In this document: positions 57,729 through 64,000 of the stretch, one piece after another
Layout: every line of letters begins with the position of its first letter
Position numbering within the stretch: the stretch's first letter is position 1
The notes under the pieces: generated by a model
Told to the model about the DNA's origin: nothing
Seen by the model: only the letters and a program-made list of their open reading frames with translations
The model's database searches: none
NCBI GenBank assembly: GCA_963696405.1
Contig: CAVOJY010000006.1
Coordinates: 186,001 to 250,000 of the forward strand
Length of the DNA: 64,000 bases
From: CAVOJY01 sp963696405
GTDB taxonomy: Bacteria > Chloroflexota > Limnocylindria > Limnocylindrales > CSP1-4
Reading direction: 5' to 3'
Position numbers and translations under genes: made by a program

Positions 57729-58223
57729 ATGACAGCGCCAGGACGGCACGGTGCGGCGATCGAGCGCCGCATCATCCACCACGAGCATCGTGATCTCGAG
57801 CCGGTGGTCAACCGGATCGAGGCGACGGCCGAGCTGGCGGGCCACCTGGCCGCACGCGACCTGGCCCCCGCGCTCCGAAGCCTCCTGGATTCGATCCGGA
57901 AGGCGCTCCTGCCCGTCATGGACTGGGAGGAGACGTGGTACTTCCCGGAGGCGGACCAGCAGGCCGGGACGCCGTGGGCCACGAAGTTCCTTCGCTACGA
58001 GCACCAGCAGATCCGGAACAGCCTCGAACGGCTCGAGGCGGACTGGCTGGCGCTGCGGCACGAGCCGACGCACCGCCAGCTCGTGGACCTGCGGGCGAGG
58101 TTGTACGCGCTGCACACCCTCATCACCGGGCACTTCGAGCACGAGGAGCGGTTCCTCATGCCGCAGCTGGAGCTCGATACGCAGGCCGGGGAGGCCGGGG
58201 ACACCGCGCTCGAAAGCGGGTAG
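57729..58223 (+). CDS. Hemerythrin HHE cation-binding domain protein
   Basis: The 164-residue four-helix-bundle protein has the His/Glu metal ligands in order: HHEHRDLEPVVNRIE, MDWEETWYFPEAD, YEHQQIRNSLERLEADW and LITGHFEHEERFLMPQL. It probably binds a di-iron centre and oxygen or reactive oxygen. The ATG at 57729 has AAAGGAGG upstream. It is divergent from hypA, so an oxygen-sensing link to hydrogenase maturation is possible but only inferred. Confidence 0.88.
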   Translation: MTAPGRHGAAIERRIIHHEHRDLEPVVNRIEATAELAGHLAARDLAPALRSLLDSIRKALLPVMDWEETWYFPEADQQAGTPWATKFLRYEHQQIRNSLERLEADWLALRHEPTHRQLVDLRARLYALHTLITGHFEHEERFLMPQLELDTQAGEAGDTALESG

Positions 58224-58320
58224 GTCGCGGGTCCCAGCCGGGGAGGCGGCGGGGAGCGGCCGGTGCGTCCCGTCTCGTCGGGCTGCGGCGCCGCCCCTCA
58301 GCGGGCTGCGACGCCCCGCA

Positions 58321-59640
58321 TCAGCCTCGCCGCACCGCGGCTTCCACCAGTCCCTCGAGCGGCGGACCGGACGCCTGGTCCAGCTCGTAGCGCACCCGCA
58401 CGATCGGCTTGTTGACCGTCAGGACGCGGGTGAGATCGATGGGGGTCGCACAGAGGACCAGGTCGGCCGGCACGGCACTCAGCGTCGCCGCCAGCTCCGC
58501 GATCTGCGCCTCGCCGTAGCCCATGGCCGGGATGAGCGGCTCGAGCTTGGGGTACGCAGCCAGCACGTCCGCGATTGTGCCCACGGCATACGGCCGCGGG
58601 TCCACCAGCTCGGCGGCGCCGAACCGCCGGGCCGCCACGACCCCGGCCCCGAAGGTCATGTTGCCGTGGGTCAGCGTGGGGCCGTCCTCCACCACGACGA
58701 CCCGCTTGCCGGCCACGTCGCCGCCGACCAGCTCCAGCGAGGAGCGGGCCTCGACCACGGGGGCGGTGGGGTTGGCGCCGGCGATGTTGCGGCGCAGGGT
58801 CTCCAGCTGCTCCGGGCTCGCCGAGTCGATCTTGTTGATGATGATGACATCCGCCCGTCGCAGGTTTGTCTCGCCGGGATGGAAGTGCAGCTCATTGCCG
58901 GCGCGGAGCGGGTCGGCCACCACGATCTGCAGGTCCGGCCGGTAGAAGGGCAGGTCGTTGTTGCCGCCGTCCCAGAGGATGACGTCGGCCTCTTTCTCGG
59001 CCTCACGCAGGATCGCCTCGTAGTCCACGCCGGCATAGACGACGAACCCGTTGTCGAGGTGCGGCTCGTACTCCTCGCGCTCCTCGATCGTCGTGTCGTA
59101 GCGGTCGAGGTCCGCGTACTCCGCGTACCGCTGCACGCGCTGGGCGACGAGGTCGCCGTACGGCATGGGATGGCGCACGATGACCGGCCTGAGACCGAGC
59201 CCGGCAAGGATGGCGGCCACACGCCGGGTGGTCTGGCTCTTCCCGGAGCCGGTCCGCACCGCCGTGATCGCGACAACCGGCTTCGAGCTCCCCAGCATCG
59301 TCGCGTCCGGCCCGAGCAGCTTGAAGTCGGCGCCGCCCGCCAGCGCGCGCGAGGCAGTGTGCATCACGTGCTCGTGCGAGACATCGCTGTAGGCGAAGAC
59401 GACTGTGTTCACGCTCCCCTCGGCGAGGAGACGCTCGAGTCGTTCCTCCGGGACGATGCGGATCCCCTGCGGGTAGAGAGGCCCGGCCAGCTCGGGCGGG
59501 TAGACGCGATCCGCGATGCCCGGGATCTGCGTGGCGGTGAATGCGATGACCTCGCACACCGGATCGTCGCGGTAGACGACGTTGAAGTTGTGAAAGTCGC
59601 GCCCTGCGGCGCCCATGATGACGACGCGCTCTCGGTCCAC
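58321..59640 (-). CDS. Cyclic 2,3-diphosphoglycerate synthetase-like GTPase
   Basis: The 439-residue P-loop protein has IMGAAGRDFHNFNVVYRDD near the N-terminus, a Walker A-like segment AVRTGSGKSQTTRRVAAIL, the ILWDGGNNDLPF and IIINKIDSA motifs, and VVVEDGPTLTHGNM. These match the cDPGS/GTPase family that archaeal methanogens use for cyclic 2,3-diphosphoglycerate; bacterial members occur beside hydrogenase maturation genes and their function there is not clear. The GTG at 59640 with GGAGG about 12 bases upstream is preferred. The frame has no defects. Confidence 0.85.
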   Translation of the reverse strand: MDRERVVIMGAAGRDFHNFNVVYRDDPVCEVIAFTATQIPGIADRVYPPELAGPLYPQGIRIVPEERLERLLAEGSVNTVVFAYSDVSHEHVMHTASRALAGGADFKLLGPDATMLGSSKPVVAITAVRTGSGKSQTTRRVAAILAGLGLRPVIVRHPMPYGDLVAQRVQRYAEYADLDRYDTTIEEREEYEPHLDNGFVVYAGVDYEAILREAEKEADVILWDGGNNDLPFYRPDLQIVVADPLRAGNELHFHPGETNLRRADVIIINKIDSASPEQLETLRRNIAGANPTAPVVEARSSLELVGGDVAGKRVVVVEDGPTLTHGNMTFGAGVVAARRFGAAELVDPRPYAVGTIADVLAAYPKLEPLIPAMGYGEAQIAELAATLSAVPADLVLCATPIDLTRVLTVNKPIVRVRYELDQASGPPLEGLVEAAVRRG

Positions 59641-59762
59641 GGTGGACGGGTCCTCCCGCGCCTCCCGCGGGAGCGCCGACACCCGGGTGCCAGCAGGCTC
59701 GCGGAGGCACGGGAAGCATGCCACGTTTCGCGTATGACCGGCCATTCCGCCCCGCCGCTTGG

Positions 59763-59848
59763 GTGCGGGCAAGGCGGCCCCGAACACGGGCCCCCGCCGC
59801 CGGCAGTGCGGGCGAGGCGGCCCCGAACACGGGCCCCCGCCGCCGGCA
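59763..59848. repeat. 43-bp tandem duplication
   Basis: Two adjacent 43-bp copies (59763-59805 and 59806-59848), both starting GTGCGGGC and ending CCGCCGCCGGCA, differ at a single base. They sit immediately after the stop of fabI and before the cDPGS-like gene, with no coding meaning that I can see. Confidence 0.85.
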
Positions 59849-59850
59849 TT

Positions 59851-60633
59851 TCAGTCGTGCAGAGCCACGACTCCGAGGATGTTGAGCCCGCCGTCGACGT
59901 AGAGGATGTCGCCGGTGATCTGCGACGACAGGTCGCTGGCAAGGAAGACCGCCGCGCCGCCAACGTCGTCGATGCCGATGTTGCCACGCAAAGGCGCCAG
60001 GTCGCGCGACTGCGAGTAGAAGTCGCGGAAGCCGGCGATCCCGCTGGCCGCGAGCGTGCGCACCGCACCCGCGCTGATGGCGTTCACCCGGATCCCCCGC
60101 GGGCCGAGGTCGGCCGCAAGGTAGCGGACGCTCGCCTCGAGCGCGGCCTTGGCGACCCCCATGACGTTGTAGTGGGCGGCCACCTTCTGGGCCCCGTGGT
60201 AGGTGAGCGTGATGATGCTGCCGCCGGGGCGCATGAGTGGCATCGCCGCTCGCGACAGCGCCGTGAGCGAGTACGCACTGATGTCCATGGCCAGGCGGAA
60301 GCCCTCGCGGGACGTGTCGACGAACTCGCCGTCCAGGTCCTCTCGCCGCGCAAACGCGAGGGCGTGGACGAGGATGTCGAGCTGGCCCTGGGTCTTCTGC
60401 CACTTCTCGAAGACGGCGGCGACCTGCGCGTCGTCCGCCACGTCACAGGGTTCCACGAAGGGGGATTCGATCTCTGCCGCCAGGGGCCGCACGCGGCGAT
60501 CGATCAGCGCCTCCACGGCGCTGAGGCCAACGACGGCTCCCTGGGCGTGAAACGCCCGGGCGATGCCCCACGCTATCGAGTGGTCGTTCGCGACCCCGAA
60601 GACCAGCGCGCGCTTCCCATCGAGCAGCCCCAT
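59851..60633 (-). CDS. fabI: Enoyl-[acyl-carrier-protein] reductase FabI
   Basis: The 260-residue short-chain dehydrogenase has GVANDHSIAWGIARAFHAQG (the FabI nucleotide-binding variant), LDILVHALAFARREDLDGEF (split in two helices), the catalytic pair in AHYNVMGVAKAALEASVRYL, and the FabI hallmark ISAGAVRTLAASGI. It carries out the last reduction of the fatty-acid elongation cycle with NADH. ATG at 60633. Confidence 0.95.
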   Translation of the reverse strand: MGLLDGKRALVFGVANDHSIAWGIARAFHAQGAVVGLSAVEALIDRRVRPLAAEIESPFVEPCDVADDAQVAAVFEKWQKTQGQLDILVHALAFARREDLDGEFVDTSREGFRLAMDISAYSLTALSRAAMPLMRPGGSIITLTYHGAQKVAAHYNVMGVAKAALEASVRYLAADLGPRGIRVNAISAGAVRTLAASGIAGFRDFYSQSRDLAPLRGNIGIDDVGGAAVFLASDLSSQITGDILYVDGGLNILGVVALHD

Positions 60634-60702
60634 CTCCGTCCTCCTTCGGTGCTGCGGGGAGCCTACCAGCAGCGCGGAAAACCAGGGAATGCGTGACCGG
60701 CT

Positions 60703-61518
60703 TCAGCCGACGACGGGCGCCCTCAGCAGCACGCCGATCACGTAGCCGGCCAACGCCGATAGGAGCCCGATGACCGTCATCTGGAGGCCGGCGGCAAGCA
60801 GGCTGCTCTCGGCCAACCGTGCCCGGTAGGCGCCCACGGCGAAGAGCACGGCCGTCCCGGCCGCCAGCGCAACCCAGATGGCGACGCCAACGGGAAGAAG
60901 GACGAACGGGATGAGCGGCACGGCCGACCCCGCGACCGTCGAGAGGCCCACCGTCAGGGCGGCGCGGGCGGGATGCGAGGTCCGGATCGGAGCGAGCTCG
61001 CGCTCGACGCACTCGAGCTCGCCGACCCAGGCACCCGCTTCTCCCTGGCCCGCTGCGTCGATCAGCTCGATGGTGGCGTCCGGGTGACCCTGGGCCCGTG
61101 CCTCGGCAAGCCTTCCCTGCCTGCGAGCCTCCGCGCGTTGACCGATTTCGCGGGTGATGCGTGCGCGAGCACGCGTCGCCCAGTCGCGCTCGGCGCCGGT
61201 AGCCGTGTAGGCGACTCCCGTCATGGCGATCGACTCGGCGAACATGGCGGCGAGGGCGGCCGTCACGACAACGCGGCTGTCCCCGGTCGCTGCGGCCATC
61301 CCGAGGACGAGGCCGAGCACATTCACCAAGCCGTCCTGGCCGCCCAGGATGACGTCGCGGAGCGAGGCGATCGCACGGCCCGTGGCGCGCGCCTCGACCG
61401 GTTCGGGGTAGGTCACGGCCGGCGTGGGAGCAGAGGCAGGCGACGAACCGGCGAGCCACGGCGCATCTTCAGGGCCCGGGTGGGCCTGGTCGAGTGGTTG
61501 GGCGATTCCGGCGGACAC
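60703..61518 (-). CDS. VIT1/CCC1 family membrane transporter
   Basis: The 271-residue product has a polar N-terminus of about 45 residues and then RDVILGGQDGLVNVLGLVLG, the signature of the VIT/CCC1 iron/manganese transporter family. AALAAMFAESIAMTGVAYTA is a second helix, a long acidic/basic loop follows in the middle, and three C-terminal helices end the protein (LIPFVLLPVGVAIWVALAAG, AVLFAVGAYRARL and GLLSALAGYVIGVLL). Probably moves Fe2+ or Mn2+. Follows fabI upstream on the same strand, 69 bases apart. Confidence 0.85.
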   Translation of the reverse strand: MSAGIAQPLDQAHPGPEDAPWLAGSSPASAPTPAVTYPEPVEARATGRAIASLRDVILGGQDGLVNVLGLVLGMAAATGDSRVVVTAALAAMFAESIAMTGVAYTATGAERDWATRARARITREIGQRAEARRQGRLAEARAQGHPDATIELIDAAGQGEAGAWVGELECVERELAPIRTSHPARAALTVGLSTVAGSAVPLIPFVLLPVGVAIWVALAAGTAVLFAVGAYRARLAESSLLAAGLQMTVIGLLSALAGYVIGVLLRAPVVG

Positions 61519-61569
61519 GGCTCACCATTGTGCCCTACCTTCAGGGATCGGCGCCCGGTTCTGGCGGTC

Positions 61570-62154
61570 TCAGCGTTCGCGCAGCGCGCGGAGCGCCACA
61601 GCGAACGCGTCGAGCGTGTCTGCGGTGAACAGGACGAAGGTGGCGAGATCGATAGAGGTGATGCCTGCCAGGTGACCGGCCACCGTCTCCACGGCGACCC
61701 GGGCGCCCTCCGCCAGGGGATACCCGTAGATGCCGCAACTGATCGCGGGGAACGCAATGGACCGGGCGCCGAGCTCGTCGGCCAGGTGGAGGGACGCAGT
61801 GTAGGCGGAAGCGAGGTGCTCGGGCTCGCCGTGGGATCCTCCGCGCCACACGGGCCCGACCGCATGGATCACCCAGCGCGCCGGCAGGCGCCCGGCCGTC
61901 GACACGACCGCGCTGCCGGTCGGGCAGTGCCGGTGAACTCCGTACCTCGCCTCGAGATCCGCCATGATCTCCGGCCCCCCGGCCCGATGGATCGCCCCGT
62001 CGACGCCGCCGCCCCCGGCGAGCGAGCCGTTGGCAGCGTCGACGATCGCGTCAGCCGGAAAGGACGTGAGGTCCCCCCGGGCCAGGACAAGGTGGTGTCC
62101 GTTGATCCGCCGGGTGGGGCGCGGTTCGCCGCGCGCGGTGCCGTCGGCCGTCAT
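61570..62154 (-). CDS. Macro domain protein (ADP-ribose binding)
   Basis: The 194-residue product has the macro-domain core: LARGDLTSFPADAIVDAAN, GSLAGGGGVDGAIHRAGG, GSAVVSTAGRLPARWVIHAV, SIAFPAISCGIYGYP. The Asn and GGGGVDGAI loop bind ADP-ribose in the family, and many bacterial members hydrolyse O-acetyl-ADP-ribose or mono-ADP-ribosyl groups. It starts at 62154, 76 bases beyond the end of the collagen-like gene. Confidence 0.92.
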   Translation of the reverse strand: MTADGTARGEPRPTRRINGHHLVLARGDLTSFPADAIVDAANGSLAGGGGVDGAIHRAGGPEIMADLEARYGVHRHCPTGSAVVSTAGRLPARWVIHAVGPVWRGGSHGEPEHLASAYTASLHLADELGARSIAFPAISCGIYGYPLAEGARVAVETVAGHLAGITSIDLATFVLFTADTLDAFAVALRALRER

Positions 62155-62177
62155 GTCAGCGCCATGAAACCAGAAAA

Positions 62178-62210
62178 GCGCCGGAGGGAGACAGGGGCCC
62201 CCTCCGGCGC
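62178..62210 (-). terminator. Rho-independent terminator of the collagen-like gene
   Basis: An 11-bp perfect stem (GCGCCGGAGGG at 62178-62188 with CCCTCCGGCGC at 62200-62210) and an 11-base loop, 20 bases after the collagen-like gene on the minus strand. On that strand it is followed directly by TTTT, so it is a proper intrinsic terminator. Confidence 0.8.
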
Positions 62211-62230
62211 GGGAACTCGGGCGGACCGGC

Positions 62231-63220
62231 CTAGGAGGCGGTTGCCTCCTCGTAGACGCAGAGCGCCCAGACGGTGTAGCTGTAGAACCCCGGGAGGGGA
62301 TAGGACACGATCGCGCGCCAGCCCGAGCCGTCGCTCAACGGGAACGATTGCACGAGCGTCACGAGGGACGACTTCGAGCTCATGCCACCGCCGACCACGA
62401 CCTTGCCCGTCGGGCAGAGCGCGGACGTGGCCGAGCGCCCCGGACCGGCGATGCCCCCGGCGCTCGCAGCCTGCACCATCTCCCAGCCGGAGATGAAGCC
62501 GGGATCCCCGGCAGGACCCTGGGGACCTTCGGCACCGGTCGGGCCGGAAGGTCCGGTGGGACCGGCCGGGCCGATGGCGCCCGTTGCGCCGACAGGACCG
62601 GCCGGGCCGGGCGATCCGGTTGCGCCCGTGGGACCGGCGGGCCCCTCCGGGCCGATCGCGCCGGTTGCGCCGGTCGGGCCGGTGGGACCAGTGTCGCCGG
62701 TGGGACCGGCGGGGCCGATGGCGCCGGCCGGGCCGATGGCGCCCGTTGCGCCGACAGGACCGGCCGGGCCGGGCGATCCGGTTGCGCCCGTGGGACCGGC
62801 GGGCCCCTCCGGGCCGATCGCGCCGGTTGCGCCGGTCGGGCCGGTGGGACCAGTGTCGCCGGTGGGACCGGCGGGGCCGATGGCGCCGGCCGGGCCGATG
62901 GCGCCCGTTGCGCCGACAGGACCGGCCGGGCCGGGCGATCCGGTTGCGCCCGTGGCGCCGGCGGGGCCGGTGGCGCCGGCGGGGCCGGTGGCGCCGGCCG
63001 GACCGGCGGGCCCCTGCGGGCCCGGCTCACCGTCGCCCCAGGAGATCGGCGTCTCCCACGGGAAGCAGCTGCCCCCATCCGCAAGGTACCGGATCACCCC
63101 GGTGATGTTCGAGTAGCACGCGTTGATGACGGTCCCACCGTTGAAACCGCTGACCACCGGCACGGCCACGATCACGATGATCGCCGCGGCCACCAGCGGC
63201 ACGAGCAACCTCTGCCTCAT
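62231..63220 (-). CDS. Exported collagen-like repeat protein
   Basis: The 329-residue product has an N-terminal membrane anchor or signal (LLVPLVAAAIIVIVAVPVVS), a short globular segment with ACYSNITGVIRYLADGGSCF, then about 155 residues of Gly-x-y triplets rich in GPAGPTGATG and GPTGDTG, and a C-terminal globular head of about 100 residues (MSSKSSLVTLVQSFPLSDGS, YSYTVWALCVYEEA). The triplets contain few hydroxylatable prolines beyond bacterial norm and should form a triple helix. Probably a surface fibre. ATG at 63220; a real intrinsic terminator follows the gene. Confidence 0.88.
   Translation of the reverse strand: MRQRLLVPLVAAAIIVIVAVPVVSGFNGGTVINACYSNITGVIRYLADGGSCFPWETPISWGDGEPGPQGPAGPAGATGPAGATGPAGATGATGSPGPAGPVGATGAIGPAGAIGPAGPTGDTGPTGPTGATGAIGPEGPAGPTGATGSPGPAGPVGATGAIGPAGAIGPAGPTGDTGPTGPTGATGAIGPEGPAGPTGATGSPGPAGPVGATGAIGPAGPTGPSGPTGAEGPQGPAGDPGFISGWEMVQAASAGGIAGPGRSATSALCPTGKVVVGGGMSSKSSLVTLVQSFPLSDGSGWRAIVSYPLPGFYSYTVWALCVYEEATAS
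62575..63010. repeat. 162-bp (54-residue) tandem repeat in the collagen-like gene
   Basis: A word such as CCGTTGCGCCGACAGGACC recurs at 62581, 62743 and 62905, exactly 162 bases apart, with near-identical sequence in between. The unit encodes 18 Gly-x-y triplets. Such exact repeats suggest recent expansion and are prone to assembly collapse. Confidence 0.85.
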
Positions 63221-63442
63221 CGCCAGCACCCTCCATCGCTGTTGCCGCCGGGCGACACCCAGCGACGTGGAGTCACGCACCCCCGCCACGCGACGGTGCC
63301 CAGCGCATCGTTCGATCCGCCCGTCACGAGCGCAATGGCCAGATACTCCCAGCCCTCGGATCGATAGGCCCAGGTGCACTCTGTCAACCCCAACGGCGGC
63401 GTCCCCGCGGCGCGCGGGCAGGGGCGGGTACGATGAGGCGCC

Positions 63443-64000
63443 ATGTCGCGTCCGAACCGCTCGTATGCCCTCCGCATCGCCGTTCTCGTCCCGGCCCTCA
63501 CCGCCATGGGTCTCGGGATCGCGCTGATGGCCCAGGCGGGTCTCGGGCTGGCGCCCTGGCAGGTGTTCCACCAGGGGATCGCGCGCCAGACCGGGCTCGC
63601 TCTCGGCACCGTCACGATCCTCGTCGGCATCCCGGTGCTGGTGGCCTGGCTGCCGCTCGGCCAGCGGCCGGGGATCGGAACGGTGCTCAACGTGCTCATC
63701 GTGGGCACCGCCACGAACCTGGGACTCTCGATCATCCCGGCGCCTACCGACCTCGCCCCACGGGTGGCGGAGATGCTCCTGGGCTTCGCCGTCATCGGGG
63801 TTGGCTCGGGGACCTACCTGGCCATGGCCCTCGGGCCGGGTCCGCGCGACGGGATCATGACCGGGATCCACCGGCGCTTCGGCTGGTCCATCGCCGCGAC
63901 CCGCACGGCGATCGAGGTCATCGTCCTGGTCGTCGGCATTCTCATGGGCGGGACGTTCGGGATCGGGACGGTCCTCTATGCCTTCGGCATCGGCCAGATC
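63443..64000 (+). CDS. YczE/YitT-like multi-pass membrane protein (partial)
   Basis: The product starts MSRPNRSYALRIAVLVPALT and runs off the right edge after 186 residues. It has hydrophobic helices (GLGIALMAQAGLGLAPWQVF, LGTVTILVGIPVLVAWLPLG, MLLGFAVIGVGSGTYLAMAL, EVIVLVVGILMGGTFGIG) and the motifs GLGLAPWQVFHQGIA and GPGPRDGIMTGIHRRFGWSI typical of COG2364 YczE-like proteins. The role is unknown. GAGG precedes the ATG at 63443. Confidence 0.7.
   Translation, partial: MSRPNRSYALRIAVLVPALTAMGLGIALMAQAGLGLAPWQVFHQGIARQTGLALGTVTILVGIPVLVAWLPLGQRPGIGTVLNVLIVGTATNLGLSIIPAPTDLAPRVAEMLLGFAVIGVGSGTYLAMALGPGPRDGIMTGIHRRFGWSIAATRTAIEVIVLVVGILMGGTFGIGTVLYAFGIGQI

Noticed and set aside
58321..59640. 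P-loop GTPase beside hyp genes considered as HypB
   Set aside because: It is too long, lacks a His-rich HypB N-terminus and has the cDPGS motifs GRDFHNFNVVYRDD and GGNNDLPF.
62575..63010. Regular DNA repeats that could be taken for a CRISPR array
   Set aside because: The repeats are directly adjacent, have no unique spacers and encode Gly-x-y triplets of a collagen-like protein.

Overview
The window is 64 kb of very GC-rich bacterial DNA with short intergenic gaps, many four-base ATGA/GTGA start-stop overlaps and frequent GTG starts. The gene set (Mo-dependent purine catabolism, HypA-F hydrogenase maturation, GH57 glucanotransferase, many Pro/Thr/Ala-rich envelope proteins, LytR-CpsA-Psr protein, PspA, YgeW-type carbamoyltransferase) fits a high-GC Chloroflexota lineage of the Limnocylindria/Ellin6529 kind; a deep actinobacterium is the alternative. 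This assignment is inference, as no rRNA is present. I see no tRNA, rRNA, CRISPR array or insertion sequence. A strong technical feature is that at least a dozen otherwise convincing genes are interrupted by single-base frame changes, often at short G/C runs. This looks more like uncorrected sequencing indels than genuine decay, so such genes are annotated as single loci spanning the frame changes.

Layout. 1-4.3 kb: an ECF sigma factor coupled to a membrane-anchored propeller protein, then a DUF234-type ATPase preceded by an AT-rich palindrome. 4.3-22.1 kb: a purine-degradation region with molybdenum hydroxylase (xanthine dehydrogenase type), hydantoinase-type amidohydrolase, adenosine deaminase, XdhC, a MobA-like nucleotidyltransferase, YgeW, a second carbamoyltransferase, two fold-type-II PLP enzymes and guanine deaminase. 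It resembles the ygeW/ssnA/xdh purine clusters of anaerobes but with a different set of lyases. 22.1-31.3 kb: GH57 glucanotransferase, adenosine-specific kinase family protein, RlpA/3D-like exported protein, a prenyltransferase-like alpha/alpha-barrel protein, an AmrS radical SAM protein, a two-component pair and an unusual Cys-rich/GreA hybrid. 31.5-44 kb: glutamate dehydrogenase, a peroxiredoxin-like protein, hydroxypyruvate-isomerase-like protein, an envelope block (coiled-coil membrane protein, PspA, TPM protein, LCP protein), a DUF385-type protein, a methyltransferase remnant, a fused ADP-ribosylglycohydrolase/phosphatase and a zinc-ribbon membrane protein. 44.4-47.7 kb: a signalling block with an HD-GYP response regulator, a 44-residue exported peptide and two XRE regulators, one with a TPR-like domain. 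47.7-52 kb: a potassium-channel-like protein and two lipoproteins. 52-59.7 kb: hypA-F-C-D-E without hypB, a hemerythrin protein and a cyclic-diphosphoglycerate-synthetase-like GTPase. 59.8-64 kb: fabI, a VIT-family transporter, a macro-domain protein, a collagen-like exported protein with its own terminator, and the start of a YczE-like membrane protein.

The most interesting candidates are: (1) the exported nonapeptide precursor next to an XRE-TPR regulator, with a shared 17-bp motif in the neighbouring control regions, suggestive of an undescribed peptide-signalling system that may act on the adjacent HD-GYP gene; (2) the variant purine/carbamoyl degradation cluster; (3) the ADP-ribosylglycohydrolase-phosphatase fusion; (4) a GreA-like protein with a Cys-rich N-terminus and a replaced catalytic tip; and (5) a remnant of a second hypE whose differences from the intact copy are almost all synonymous.
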